Counted from the stretch's first letter, positions 8,234-16,937 are shown. The stretch: DNA of 64,000 nucleotides from Glycomyces sp040645615 (GCF_040645615.1 NZ_JBEYYO010000001.1:248001-312000); one strand, 5' to 3'. Numbers and translations are program-made. The notes: a model not told the origin generated them from the sequence alone.

Positions 8234-9151
8234 ATGACGCTGCAACTCGCCGACGACGGCACCGCCCTCTCGATCACCAAGGGCGACCTCCAGATCCTGC
8301 GGTACGTCTACCGTCCCGACAACGACCAGTTCGAGTCCCCCCGGCCCTACTTCGAGCCGCTGCGCGACCTCGCGGGCAACCAGGTGAGCCTCTACCGGCC
8401 CCACGACCACGTGTGGCACAAGGGCATCGCCCTCTCGCTCCCCAACGCCGGACCCGAGAACTTCTGGGGCGGACGCACCTACCGCCGCGACCTCGGCTAC
8501 GTCGACGAGAAGAACGACGGCGCGATGGTCCACCGCGAGTTCACCGAGCTCACCGCCGATGAGGACGGCGTGCGCGCCACCGAACGCCTCGACTGGATCA
8601 CCGAGGACGGCCGCCACTTCTTCTCCGAGACCCGCGCCTTCGCCGTGACCGTCCTGGCCGACGACACCTGGGTGCTCTCCTTCTCCACCGCGTTCACCAA
8701 CGACTCCGGCGACACCGTGGTCATGGGCAGCCCCACCACCGAAGGCCGCGAGAACGCCGGCTACGGCGGCTTCTTCTGGCGCGGACCCCGCTCCTTCACC
8801 GAAGGGCGCGTCTACACCGCCGACGGCGAAGGCGGCGACGAGCTCATGGGCGTCCGCGGCGACTGGATGGCCTTCCGCGGCACCCACGACTCGGTCGACG
8901 CCGCCTCCACCCTGGTCTTCACCGACCACCCGGCCAACCCCGGCGCGCCCGTCAAATGGTTCGTGCGCTCCACCCCGTTCGCCGCGGTCTGCCCCGCGCC
9001 GTTCTTCGACACCGAACTGCCGATGGCCCCCGGCGACACCGTGACCCTGCGCCACGCCGTCGCGATCATCAACGGCGACACCGGCATCGAAGGCGCCGCC
9101 AAGACCGCCGCGCTCGCCGCCACCGAGCTGGACAAACTGGCGGGCGCGTGA
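8234..9151 (+). CDS. DUF6807 (PmoA-like) protein
   Basis: 305 residues, ATG 8234 after GGAGAGAA. Conserved blocks include RPYFEPLRDLAGNQVSLYRP, DHVWHKGIALS and NFWGGRTY in the N-terminal half, GYGGFFWRGPRSF in the middle and HAVAIINGD at the end. This family is often labelled methane oxygenase PmoA, but it has no membrane segments and no relation to the particulate methane mono-oxygenase operon. It recurs beside Gfo/Idh dehydrogenases and sugar isomerases, so I read it as an accessory enzyme of sugar catabolism with unknown reaction. The conserved His residues in HDHVWHKG might bind a metal or substrate. Confidence 0.82.
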   Translation: MTLQLADDGTALSITKGDLQILRYVYRPDNDQFESPRPYFEPLRDLAGNQVSLYRPHDHVWHKGIALSLPNAGPENFWGGRTYRRDLGYVDEKNDGAMVHREFTELTADEDGVRATERLDWITEDGRHFFSETRAFAVTVLADDTWVLSFSTAFTNDSGDTVVMGSPTTEGRENAGYGGFFWRGPRSFTEGRVYTADGEGGDELMGVRGDWMAFRGTHDSVDAASTLVFTDHPANPGAPVKWFVRSTPFAAVCPAPFFDTELPMAPGDTVTLRHAVAIINGDTGIEGAAKTAALAATELDKLAGA

Positions 9152-9867
9152 GCGGATTCCCCGGCGGCACCGCCGTCTCCCTGCTCTCGGTCTACGACTG
9201 GCCCACCGCCGACGGCCAGGCCGGAGGCTCCCCGCACCTCCACACCGCCTCCACCGAAGGCTATGTGGTCGTAGGAGGCACCGGCGCGGTCGAGACCCTC
9301 TCGGCCGACGGCTACCAGCGCCACGACCTCGCGCGCGGCACCGTCCTATGGTTCACCCCCGGGACCGTCCACCGCCTCGTCAACGGCTCGGGGGACCTCC
9401 AGCTCGTCGTGGTCATGCAGAACGCGGGCATCCCCGAAGCCGGGGACGCCGTGATCACCTTCCCTGAGGCGATCCTCGACGACCCCGAGGCCTACGCCGC
9501 CGCCGCGGGCGCACCCGCCGCACCGGACCTCACCGAGGACCAGCGCGGCGACGCCGCCCGCACCCGCCGCGACCTCGCCGTCGAGGGCTACCTCGCCCTG
9601 CGCGAACGCGTCGAGACCGAAGGCCCGAGCGCGATGCGACCGCTGTGGGACAAGGCCGCCCGCCTCGTCGCAGGCCGCACCGAAGCCTGGCGGAAGCTCT
9701 GGGCCGACGGACCCAAGGCCCAAGCCGACGCCACCGGAGCGCACCTCGACGCCCTCGCGAACGCCGACGCGACCCATCTGTGCGACGCCCACGTGTCCGA
9801 CGCCGGGGACGCCGTCCCCCGCTGGGGCATGTGCGGCCGACTCCAGACCTGGGACCTGCGACCCTGA
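9148..9867 (+). CDS. Cupin-domain protein of the sugar operon
   Basis: 239 residues. GTG 9148 overlaps the preceding stop (GTGA), which indicates translational coupling. A cupin barrel spans about residues 10-95: PHLHTASTEGYVVVGGTGAVETL carries the HxH...E metal motif and WFTPGTVHRLVN the second-motif His. The C-terminal part (about 125-239) is helical and charged with no domain I recognise; it ends in the Cys/His/Trp-containing CGRLQTWDL. The likely role is a sugar isomerase or a regulator tied to the two genes before it, but the substrate is unknown. Confidence 0.8.
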   Translation: MSGFPGGTAVSLLSVYDWPTADGQAGGSPHLHTASTEGYVVVGGTGAVETLSADGYQRHDLARGTVLWFTPGTVHRLVNGSGDLQLVVVMQNAGIPEAGDAVITFPEAILDDPEAYAAAAGAPAAPDLTEDQRGDAARTRRDLAVEGYLALRERVETEGPSAMRPLWDKAARLVAGRTEAWRKLWADGPKAQADATGAHLDALANADATHLCDAHVSDAGDAVPRWGMCGRLQTWDLRP

Positions 9868-9874
9868 CGAATGA

Positions 9875-9909
9875 GGGCCCGGGTGTTCACATCGCGGACA
9901 CCCGGGCCC
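9875..9909 (+). terminator. Terminator of the Gfo/Idh-DUF6807-cupin operon
   Basis: Perfect 12-bp stem, GGGCCCGGGTGT at 9875-9886 and its complement at 9898-9909, with an 11-nt loop. It begins 7 bp after the cupin stop codon. Confidence 0.85.
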
Positions 9910-9974
9910 CATGCGTTCGCGCGCAGCGGGTGTGCGGGCGGTTACCATGGCGGCTGGACCTCGAAGGAGCGCAG

Positions 9975-11822
9975 TTGCCCGTGCACCACCCCGCCGAGAC
10001 CGGCATCATGATCGACGCCGCGACCACCGTGGACCGCGACGACGCCATCTGGATCGAGCCCGACGGCGACGGCTTCGACGTCTGGATCCACATCGCCCGC
10101 GTCGCCGACCACGTCACCACCGGTGGCCGCGCCGACACCGAGGCCCACCGCCGCGTCCACACCCAGTACCGAGCCGAGCACACCCGGCACATGCTCCCCG
10201 CCCCGCTCGTGGACGAAGCCACGCTCACCCCCGGACGCGACAACGCCACCTTCGCCGTCCACCTCAACATCGACGCCGCCGGGAACGTCCGCTCCCTCGA
10301 CCTCGGTCCCGGCCGCCTCACCACCTCCTGGATCCTCACCCACGCCGAAGCCGCCACCGCCTCAGGCGACCCCGCACACCCCCTCCACGGCACCCTCGCG
10401 CTGGCCCTGCGCTTCGCCCAGACCATGCTCGCCGCGCGCCGCAACGCCGGTGCCCTCGCCTTCTACGACCTCCTCTCGGGCTTCGCCACCAACGAGGAAG
10501 GCCAGCTCGTCCGCCTCGACACCTCGATGCGCAACTCCGGCTACATCATCGTGCAGGAGTTCATGATCGCCGCCAACGCGCAGATCGCGGCCTGGGCCGT
10601 GCGCGAGGACCTCCCGATCCTCTTCCGCAACCACCGCCTCGCCGCCGTCGCCGGCGACCCCGCCGAACTGCGCGGCGAACTCGACTCCATCGCCGCCGCC
10701 GGAGACGGCGCGGCCTTCGAGATGCTCCGCTCCCGCATGCGCATGGTCGCCCGCGCCGCCGTATACGGACCCACCGTCCACGGCCACCACGGCCTCCAAC
10801 TGCCCGTCTACACCCACGCCACCAGCCCCATCCGCCGCTACCCCGACCTGGTCACCCAGCGCATCCTCCTCGCCGCGGCCCTCGGCCACCCCAGCCCGTA
10901 CTCCTTCGACGACCTCGAAGGCATCGCCGCCCACGTCAACGACACCGTCGAAGCCGAACGCCACGCCAAGGCCGAGTACTTCAAACGCCGCGCCGCCGAG
11001 GAGACCGCCAAGCAGGCCGCCACAGGAGACTTCTCCGAACTGCCCTACAAGCAGTTCGCCCGCGTCCTCCAGTTCGCCGTCGACCGCGCCGACCTCCCCC
11101 CAGGGCTCGCCGCCGAGACCGAACGGCGCTTCCACTCCCGCGAACTCCTCCTCCGCGAGTTCGCCACCGTCTACCTCTACGGCCAAGGCGACCTCCAGCC
11201 GCTGCGCGAACGCATGAACCGCCGCCTCGCCCGCGAACCCCAGCAGGCCCAGTCGATCGTCAACGTCTACCTCCAAGACCGCCTCGGCGGCCCGGTCAGC
11301 AACGAGACCAACGTCCACTGGACCGTCGAACCCGAACCCGCCTACGAAGGCCCCCTCTTCTCCGCGAAGGTCGCCATCACCTACGCCGACGAGACCGTCG
11401 AATCCCCCAAACGCCTGCAACGCAACAAGAAAGACGCCCGCAACCAGGCCGCCCTCGCCCTCGTGGCCCGCCTCGCGGGCCTGCCCGACCCCTCCGCCGA
11501 CGTGCCCGCCACGCCCCGCGTCGAAGGCCCCCGCAAGCTCCTGGTGGACGCGGCCGTCAACCCGGTCGAGGCCGTCCAGATCTACGCCGCCCGCGGCGTC
11601 CTGACGGGCCTGAAATGGGAGTTCCAGGTCGACGGCCCCTCCCACGAGCGCGTCTTCACCTGCCGCCCTGGGGCCCGCGTGCGCCAGACCGGCGAGGCCC
11701 TCACCGCCGAAGGCCGCGGCTCCACCAAGCAGGCCGCCAAGACCGCCGCGGCCGAGGAGTTCCGCGTCCAGGTCGAGGCCGCGCTGGCACTGGGCGGCAC
11801 GGGCACCCTCACGGAGGCTTGA
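9975..11822 (+). CDS. RNB-family exoribonuclease with two C-terminal dsRNA-binding domains
   Basis: 615 residues. TTG 9975 is preceded by AAGGAG with 5-nt spacing; GTG 9981 is possible. The RNB catalytic domain starts almost at the N-terminus: ETGIMIDAATTVDRDDAIWI carries the Asp cluster (D..D.DDA), and YTHATSPIRRYPDLVTQRI is the conserved substrate-channel motif of RNase II/R. The two cold-shock domains and the S1 domain of typical RNase R are absent. After about residue 430 come a short dsRBD-like segment ending KRLQRNKKDARNQAALALVARL, then a fuller dsRBD (about 520-605) with FQVDGPSHERVFTC and GRGSTKQAAKTAAAEEF. I infer a 3'-5' exonuclease targeted to structured RNA. The gene lies alone before tyrS. 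Confidence 0.85.
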   Translation: MPVHHPAETGIMIDAATTVDRDDAIWIEPDGDGFDVWIHIARVADHVTTGGRADTEAHRRVHTQYRAEHTRHMLPAPLVDEATLTPGRDNATFAVHLNIDAAGNVRSLDLGPGRLTTSWILTHAEAATASGDPAHPLHGTLALALRFAQTMLAARRNAGALAFYDLLSGFATNEEGQLVRLDTSMRNSGYIIVQEFMIAANAQIAAWAVREDLPILFRNHRLAAVAGDPAELRGELDSIAAAGDGAAFEMLRSRMRMVARAAVYGPTVHGHHGLQLPVYTHATSPIRRYPDLVTQRILLAAALGHPSPYSFDDLEGIAAHVNDTVEAERHAKAEYFKRRAAEETAKQAATGDFSELPYKQFARVLQFAVDRADLPPGLAAETERRFHSRELLLREFATVYLYGQGDLQPLRERMNRRLAREPQQAQSIVNVYLQDRLGGPVSNETNVHWTVEPEPAYEGPLFSAKVAITYADETVESPKRLQRNKKDARNQAALALVARLAGLPDPSADVPATPRVEGPRKLLVDAAVNPVEAVQIYAARGVLTGLKWEFQVDGPSHERVFTCRPGARVRQTGEALTAEGRGSTKQAAKTAAAEEFRVQVEAALALGGTGTLTEA

Positions 11823-11871
11823 CCGGGGCCACGCCGTCCGCGCGTGCCGAAAAGCGTTTCGCCTCCTAAGG

Positions 11872-11877
11872 CACAAT
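11872..11877 (+). promoter_or_regulatory. Putative -10 box of leaderless tyrS
   Basis: CACAAT ends 6 nt before the GTG start of tyrS and no Shine-Dalgarno lies between, so transcription probably begins at the start codon. No clear -35 box is seen. There is no room for a T-box leader. Confidence 0.4.
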
Positions 11878-11883
11878 GACAGG

Positions 11884-13140
11884 GTGCATATTCTCGACGA
11901 TTTCGCATGGCGCGGCCTCATCCAGGACTCGACCGGCATCGACGCGCTCCGTGAGCACGTCGACGCCGGGCAGGTCACGTTCTATGTGGGCTTCGACCCC
12001 ACGGCGGTGAGCCTGCACGTGGGCCACCTGATGCAGGTGCTCACCGCCCGCCGCCTCCAGCGCGCCGGGCTGCGGCCGCTGCTGCTCGTCGGGGGCGCGA
12101 CCGGCCAGATCGGCGACCCGAAGGAGGCCGGGGAGCGCAGCATCAACCCGCCCGAGGTCGTGGCCGGGTGGGTCGAGAAGATCCGCGCGCAGGTCGCCCC
12201 GTTCGTCACCTACGACGGCGACAACGGCGCGGTGCCGGTGAACAACCTCGACTGGACCTCCGAGCTCGGGGTGGTCGACTTCCTGCGCGACGTGGGCAAG
12301 CACTTCCCGATCTCGAAGATGCTCGCCCGCGAGGTCGTCAAGGCCCGCTTGGACTCCGGGATCTCCTTCACCGAGTTCTCCTACCAGCTGCTCCAGTCGC
12401 ACGACTACTTCGAGCTGCACCGCCGCCACGGCTGCACCCTCCAGTTCGGAGGGTCGGACCAGTGGGGCAACATCACCGCCGGGGTGGACTACATCCGCCG
12501 CCGCGCGGCCGAGCACGTGCACGCGTTCGTGACCCCGCTGGTGACCAAGGCCGACGGCACCAAGTTCGGCAAGACCGAGGGCGGCGCGGTCTGGCTCGAC
12601 CCGGAGCTGACCAGCCCGTACGCGTTCTACCAGTTCTGGGTCAACGCCGGGGACGCCGACGTGGTGCGCTACCTCAAGTACTTCTCGTTCAAGTCCCACG
12701 AGGAGATCGAGGAGCTGGAGCGGGCCACCGCCGAGAAGCCCGCCGCGCGCCTGGCGCAGAAGGCCCTCGCCGAGGAGCTCACCTCGCTCCTTCACGGTGA
12801 GGAGGAGACCGGGCACGTGATCGCCGCGTCGCAGGCGCTGTTCGGCCGCGGCGAGCTCGCCGACCTGCCCGAGCCCACGCTGCGCGCCGCGCTCGTGGAG
12901 GCCGGTCTGGCCGGGCTCCACAAGCCCGAGGTGACCGTGGCCGAGGCCATGAAGGAGTCCGGTGTGGTCGCGAGCCTCGGCGAGGCCCGCCGCGCCGCCA
13001 AGGAGGGCGGCGCGTACTTGAACAACGTCCGCGTGACCGACGCGGCGGCCGTTATCAACCCCTCTGACCTGCTTCACGGCAAATACGGAGTGATCCGGCG
13101 CGGCAAGAAGACCGTCGCCGGGGTCGAGCTCATCGGCTGA
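11884..13140 (+). CDS. tyrS: Tyrosyl-tRNA synthetase
   Basis: 418 residues, GTG start. It charges tRNA-Tyr. The class I signature is HVGHL (about 48-52) in FDPTAVSLHVGHLMQV, and the KMSKS loop appears as KFGKT in DGTKFGKTEGGAVWLDP. The FGGSDQWGNI block binds tyrosine. A C-terminal S4 RNA-binding domain (about 355-418) contains GGAYLNNVRVTD. Length and order match bacterial TyrRS. The gene opens a long core cluster on the plus strand. Confidence 0.96.
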   Translation: MHILDDFAWRGLIQDSTGIDALREHVDAGQVTFYVGFDPTAVSLHVGHLMQVLTARRLQRAGLRPLLLVGGATGQIGDPKEAGERSINPPEVVAGWVEKIRAQVAPFVTYDGDNGAVPVNNLDWTSELGVVDFLRDVGKHFPISKMLAREVVKARLDSGISFTEFSYQLLQSHDYFELHRRHGCTLQFGGSDQWGNITAGVDYIRRRAAEHVHAFVTPLVTKADGTKFGKTEGGAVWLDPELTSPYAFYQFWVNAGDADVVRYLKYFSFKSHEEIEELERATAEKPAARLAQKALAEELTSLLHGEEETGHVIAASQALFGRGELADLPEPTLRAALVEAGLAGLHKPEVTVAEAMKESGVVASLGEARRAAKEGGAYLNNVRVTDAAAVINPSDLLHGKYGVIRRGKKTVAGVELIG

Positions 13141-13189
13141 GGCCTACACTTGATTGGTTTTGTCGCGGTGAACAGAGGGGGAGAAGCTC

Positions 13190-15487
13190 GTGGCTGAAGA
13201 CGGCCGCGCCCGCAAGGGTGGAGAAGACCGACGAGGCGGCTACGGCCGTCGCGAGGGCGGCGGCTACGGCGACCGTTCGGACCGAGGCGGCTACGGTCGC
13301 AGCGAGGGCCGCGACGATCGCCCGAGGCGAGGCGACGACCGGGACGACCGGCCGCGCCGCTACGAGGGCAACCGCGACGACCGAGGCGGCTACAACCGCG
13401 ACGATCGCGGCCGTGGCGGGTACAACCGTGACGACCGTGGGCGCGGTGGTTACAACCGCGATGACCGCCCGCGCCGTGACGGCGACGATCGAGGTCGCGG
13501 CGGATATAACCGTGACGACCGCGGTCGCGGCGGGTACAACCGCGACGACCGGGGCGGCCGTGGTGGCTATAACCGTGACGACCGCCCGCGCCGTGACGGC
13601 GACGACCGGGGCCGTGGCGGGTACAACCGTGACGATCGCGGGCGCGGTGGCGATGACCGGGGACGCGGTGGTTACAACCGCGACGACCGCCCGCGCCGTG
13701 ACGGCGATGACCGAGGTCGCGGCGGCTACAACCGCGACGACCGCGGCGGCCGAGGCGGGTACAACCGCGATGACCGGGGTCCGCGTCGTTTCGACGGTGA
13801 CCGGGGCAATCGCGGCGGCTTCAACCGTGACGACCGCCCGCGCCGTGACGGCGACGACCGGGGCCGTGGTGGCTACAACCGCGACGACCGCGGCCCCCGC
13901 CGCTTCGAAGGCAACCGTGACGACCGAGGTGGCCGCGGCGGGTACAACCGCGATGGCGGCGACCGAGGTCGCGGTGGTTACAACCGCGATGACCGGGGTC
14001 CGCGTCGTTTCGACGGCGACCGTGGCAATCGCGGCGGCTTCAACCGCGATGACCGCCCCCGTCGCGACGGCGACGACCGTGGCCCGCGCCGCTTCGAGGA
14101 CCGCGATCGCGGTCCGCGCCGCGATGACGACCGGCCCCGCCGTTTCGAGAACCGCGAAGACCGGCCCCGCCGGGACAACGACCGCGGCGGCTACGACCGC
14201 CCGCGTCGCGATGGCGATGACCGAGGTCGCGGTGGCTATAACCGCGACGACCGGGGCCCCCGCCGCGATGACCGCGGTCCGCGTCGTGACGACCGCGGCG
14301 ACGACCGCCTCGGCCGTGACGGCCGGGAACGCCGCGGCAAGGACAACCTGCGTCCGCTCGAAGAGCGCGAGGCCGGCCACGAGGGCCCGATCCGCCTCGG
14401 CGAGACCGACGCGGCCCCGGACCTGCCCGAAGGCGTCGAGTACGGCTTCGACCAGCTCGACAAGGAGACCAAGGCCGGGCTGCGCAGCCTGAACAAGCAG
14501 CTCGCCGAGGCCGTGGGCAACCGCCTCATCGCCGCCGCCGCGCTGCTCGCCGAGGACGACGTCGAAGGCGCCCTCGAACAGGCCCGCTACGCGCGCCGCA
14601 AGGCCTCCCGCGTGGCCGTGGTCCGCGAGGTCACCGGTGTGGCCGCGTACGGCGCCGAGGAGTGGCAGCTGGCCGTGAACGAGCTCCGGGCCGCGCAGCG
14701 GCTCGGCGGCACGCACGACCACGTGGCCCTCATCGCCGACTGCGAGCGCGCCCTCGGGCACCCCGAGCGCGCGATCGACATCTACCGTGAGTATGGCAGC
14801 GACGAGAGCGTCGACCCCGAGGTGCGCGTCGAGCTGCTCATCGTCGCCTCCGGCGCCCGCCGCGACATGGGCATGGGCGAGGCCGCCACCGCGATGCTCA
14901 AGGTCGGCGCGCTCAACTCGCCGAAGTCCGAGCCCTGGGTCGCCCGCCTCCGCTACGCCTACGCCGAGGGCCTCCTGGCCGACGGCCTCGAAGACGAAGC
15001 GCGCGAATGGCTCTCGAAGGCCGTCGCCGCCGACGAGGCAGGCGAGACCGGCGCGGCCGAGCGCCTCCTCGAACTCGAAGGCATCGCCATCGAGGAGTTC
15101 GACGAGGACGACGACTTCGAAGACGACGAAGAGGATGACGAGGACTCGGACGAGGACTTCGACGACGAAGACGACGACTACGCGGATGAAGACGACCGCG
15201 AAGACGACGATGACGACGACGAAGACCTGGACGACGAGGACGACTTCGAGGACGACGACGAGTTCGAAGAGAACGACGACTCCGACGAAGACGACTTCGA
15301 CGATGACGAGGACGACCTCGACACCGACGACGAAGAGGACGACGAGTCCGAAGCCCCCGTCAACGACGACGAGCGGGATGCGACTGCGGCCGCCAAGACT
15401 GCGCCCGTGAACGACGTGTCCTCATCGAAGGACGAAGCGAACCCTGACGCTGAGGAGTCCGATGACCCGACTGAAAGGCGCCCCTGA
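13190..15487 (+). CDS. Charge-segregated protein: RGG/YNRDD repeats, TPR-like core, acidic tail
   Basis: 765 residues, GTG 13190 after GGGGGAGAA. Three parts are visible. Residues about 1-390 are a basic, disordered tract with about a dozen copies of a 10-residue unit around GGYNRDDRGR, plus variants RPRRDGDDRG and GPRRFDGDRG. Residues about 400-635 are a folded helical region rich in Ala/Glu/Leu, resembling tetratricopeptide repeats (ARYARRKASRVAVVREV, LGHPERAIDIYREYG). Residues about 640-740 are almost pure Asp/Glu with interspersed Phe and Tyr. The location after tyrS and before the HAD gene is conserved in actinobacteria. RGG/YG-type sequence suggests RNA binding or phase separation, but that is inference. 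Its stop overlaps the next gene by 26 bp. Confidence 0.75.
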   Translation: MAEDGRARKGGEDRRGGYGRREGGGYGDRSDRGGYGRSEGRDDRPRRGDDRDDRPRRYEGNRDDRGGYNRDDRGRGGYNRDDRGRGGYNRDDRPRRDGDDRGRGGYNRDDRGRGGYNRDDRGGRGGYNRDDRPRRDGDDRGRGGYNRDDRGRGGDDRGRGGYNRDDRPRRDGDDRGRGGYNRDDRGGRGGYNRDDRGPRRFDGDRGNRGGFNRDDRPRRDGDDRGRGGYNRDDRGPRRFEGNRDDRGGRGGYNRDGGDRGRGGYNRDDRGPRRFDGDRGNRGGFNRDDRPRRDGDDRGPRRFEDRDRGPRRDDDRPRRFENREDRPRRDNDRGGYDRPRRDGDDRGRGGYNRDDRGPRRDDRGPRRDDRGDDRLGRDGRERRGKDNLRPLEEREAGHEGPIRLGETDAAPDLPEGVEYGFDQLDKETKAGLRSLNKQLAEAVGNRLIAAAALLAEDDVEGALEQARYARRKASRVAVVREVTGVAAYGAEEWQLAVNELRAAQRLGGTHDHVALIADCERALGHPERAIDIYREYGSDESVDPEVRVELLIVASGARRDMGMGEAATAMLKVGALNSPKSEPWVARLRYAYAEGLLADGLEDEAREWLSKAVAADEAGETGAAERLLELEGIAIEEFDEDDDFEDDEEDDEDSDEDFDDEDDDYADEDDREDDDDDDEDLDDEDDFEDDDEFEENDDSDEDDFDDDEDDLDTDDEEDDESEAPVNDDERDATAAAKTAPVNDVSSSKDEANPDAEESDDPTERRP
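13370..14310 (+). repeat. Tandem coding repeats encoding GGYNRDDRG(R) units
   Basis: Direct repeats of about 30 bp, varying mainly at third positions (aac/gac/gat, ggc/ggt), which shows selection on the peptide and not on the DNA. A longer module (GPRRFDGDRGNRGGFNRDD) occurs twice, near 13780 and near 13995, indicating an internal duplication. Such arrays are prone to length change and to assembly collapse. Confidence 0.85.
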
Positions 15488-16496
15488 GGCTCTCGCCCGC
15501 GCCTATGACCTGGCGCTGCTGGACCTCGACGGAGTCGTCTACCTGCTCCACGAGCCGATCCCGGAAGCGGCCGCGACCATCGCGGCCCTTCCGGGGCTCG
15601 ACTGCGATCCGGTGTTCGTCACGAACAACGCGTCCCGCAGCCCCGAGACCGTGGCCGACGCGTTGCGCGGCATGGACATCCCCGCCCAGGCGAGCGAGGT
15701 CCTGACCTCGGCGCAAGTGGTCGCGGAAGGCCTGCGCGAGCGCCTCGACCAAGGCGCCGCGGTGCTGGTGGCCGGTTCCGACGCGCTGCGCGACGCCGTC
15801 GAGGCCCAGGGCCTCGTGGCCACCACCGATCCGGTTGCGGCCCAAGGCGTGGCGTTCGGCCTCACCTACGCCACCACGTGGCGCGACCTCGCCGACGTCA
15901 CGATCGCGGTGCGCACCGGCGCGGTCTGGGCCTCCACCAATGTGGACGCCACACTGCCCACTCCGGACGGTCCGCTGCCCGGCACGGGCGCGATGGTCGG
16001 CGCGGTCGCGACCGCGCTCGGCCACGGCCCGCACCTGGTGGCCGGGAAGCCGCAGCCGCCGATCTACCGGGCCGCGTTGGCGCGCAAGAGCGGCGGCCGG
16101 GCGATCATGGTCGGCGACCGTCCCGACTCCGACATCGAGGGCGCGAACAAGGTCGGGCTCGACTCGCTGCTCGTGTTCACCGGAGTGGTCTCGCCGCGCC
16201 AGGCCCTCGCGCTCCCGCCCGAGCAGCGCCCGACGCACCTCGGCTGGAGCCTTGCGGCCCTGACCGAACCGCATCCTGAGCTCTCCTGGAACGACGCGGT
16301 CGACTACGTCGAGTGCGGCGGCTGGACGGCCACCTTGGAAGGCGACGAGATCCGCCTCGGCGGCGACGGCGACGACCTCGACGCCTGGCGCGCGCTGTGC
16401 GAACTCAGTTGGGCCGCAGCCGACACGACCGGCCGCGACGCGACGCTGGCCCCCGTCCCGGACGGCGACGCCGCGAAGCGACTGCTCGCCGACTGA
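15462..16496 (+). CDS. HAD-IIA family phosphatase (NagD-like)
   Basis: 344 residues, ATG 15462 inside the end of the TPR-like gene. HAD motif I is LLDLDGVVYL (nucleophile Asp, acid-base Asp), motif II is the VTNNAS segment, motif III the Lys in GKPQPPIY, and motif IV MVGDRPDSDIEGA. A class IIA cap lies between motifs II and III. The C-terminal 80 residues (from about 260) form an extension usual in actinobacterial homologues, not in E. coli NagD. It probably removes phosphate from a small metabolite. The overlap with the upstream gene implies coupled translation. Confidence 0.88.
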   Translation: MTRLKGAPEALARAYDLALLDLDGVVYLLHEPIPEAAATIAALPGLDCDPVFVTNNASRSPETVADALRGMDIPAQASEVLTSAQVVAEGLRERLDQGAAVLVAGSDALRDAVEAQGLVATTDPVAAQGVAFGLTYATTWRDLADVTIAVRTGAVWASTNVDATLPTPDGPLPGTGAMVGAVATALGHGPHLVAGKPQPPIYRAALARKSGGRAIMVGDRPDSDIEGANKVGLDSLLVFTGVVSPRQALALPPEQRPTHLGWSLAALTEPHPELSWNDAVDYVECGGWTATLEGDEIRLGGDGDDLDAWRALCELSWAAADTTGRDATLAPVPDGDAAKRLLAD

Positions 16497-16513
16497 CCCG
16501 CTTTCACTCCAGC

Positions 16514-16555
16514 GCAAACGAAAAGCCCGGACTGCCGCAGTCCGGGCTCGTTTGC
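16514..16555. terminator. Bidirectional terminator after the HAD gene
   Basis: Two-part hairpin: inner perfect 10-bp stem AGCCCGGACT (16524-16533) with 16539-16548, and an outer stem GCAAACG (16514-16520) with CGTTTGC (16549-16555). It serves the HAD gene and the convergent SCP2-like gene. Confidence 0.8.
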
Positions 16556-16589
16556 TCCCATCGGCCGCGACGGGCGTGCGGCCGAAGAT

Positions 16590-16937
16590 TCAGTCGACCT
16601 TGAGGGCCTTGCGCAGCTTCGCGAGGTCCTTCACGGAGGCCTTGACCTTGATCTTGCCGGTCAGGAACGCCTTGGCGGGCTTGAGTTCCTTCTTCGACAG
16701 GGCGATCAGGTCGTCGGAGGCGACCAGGATGCGGACCTCGGCGTCGGCGGCGTCGCCGTCGAGCAGGTCGGTCAGCTTGCCACCGGAGAGCTTGGCGTTG
16801 AACGCCTGGCCCAGGTCGGTGATCTCAACAGCCAGCGTGCGTTCGAAGTCGTCTGCGAGGTCGAAGTCGCCGGACTTCTTGGCGACCTTGCCGGCCAGCT
16901 TCTCCAACACGTTGCGGACTTCGTCAACAGTGGCCAT
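16590..16937 (-). CDS. SCP2-like sterol-carrier-fold protein A
   Basis: 115 residues, ATG with GGAGGA 5-6 nt upstream. It is a single SCP2-like fold of five strands and helices, with alternating hydrophobic segments FERTLAVEITDLGQAFNAKL and VRILVASDDLIAL. The Lys-rich C-terminus (IKVKASVKDLAKLRKALKV) is the usual last helix. The family binds lipids or acyl chains in a hydrophobic tunnel; the ligand here is unknown. It is a paralogue of the next minus-strand gene (both begin MATVDE), separated by 251 bp, so the pair arose by tandem duplication. No catalytic motif is seen. Confidence 0.85.
   Translation of the reverse strand: MATVDEVRNVLEKLAGKVAKKSGDFDLADDFERTLAVEITDLGQAFNAKLSGGKLTDLLDGDAADAEVRILVASDDLIALSKKELKPAKAFLTGKIKVKASVKDLAKLRKALKVD

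Noticed and set aside
8234..9151. Methane mono-oxygenase subunit (PmoA) as literal function
   Set aside because: The protein is soluble and sits in a sugar operon; the name is a database label for the DUF6807 family.
11823..11883. T-box riboswitch before tyrS
   Set aside because: Only 61 bp separate the genes, there is no specifier stem or T-box sequence, and a -10 box abuts the start codon.
13370..14310. Repeats considered as a CRISPR array
   Set aside because: There are no unique spacers between repeats, the units are in frame and about 30 bp without gaps, and no cas gene is near.
13130..14761. Long minus-strand open frame (543 codons) rich in Val/Ala/Thr opposite the repeat protein
   Set aside because: It is the antisense reflection of the biased repeat codons; the plus strand has a ribosome-binding site, a conserved position and synonymous third-position changes.
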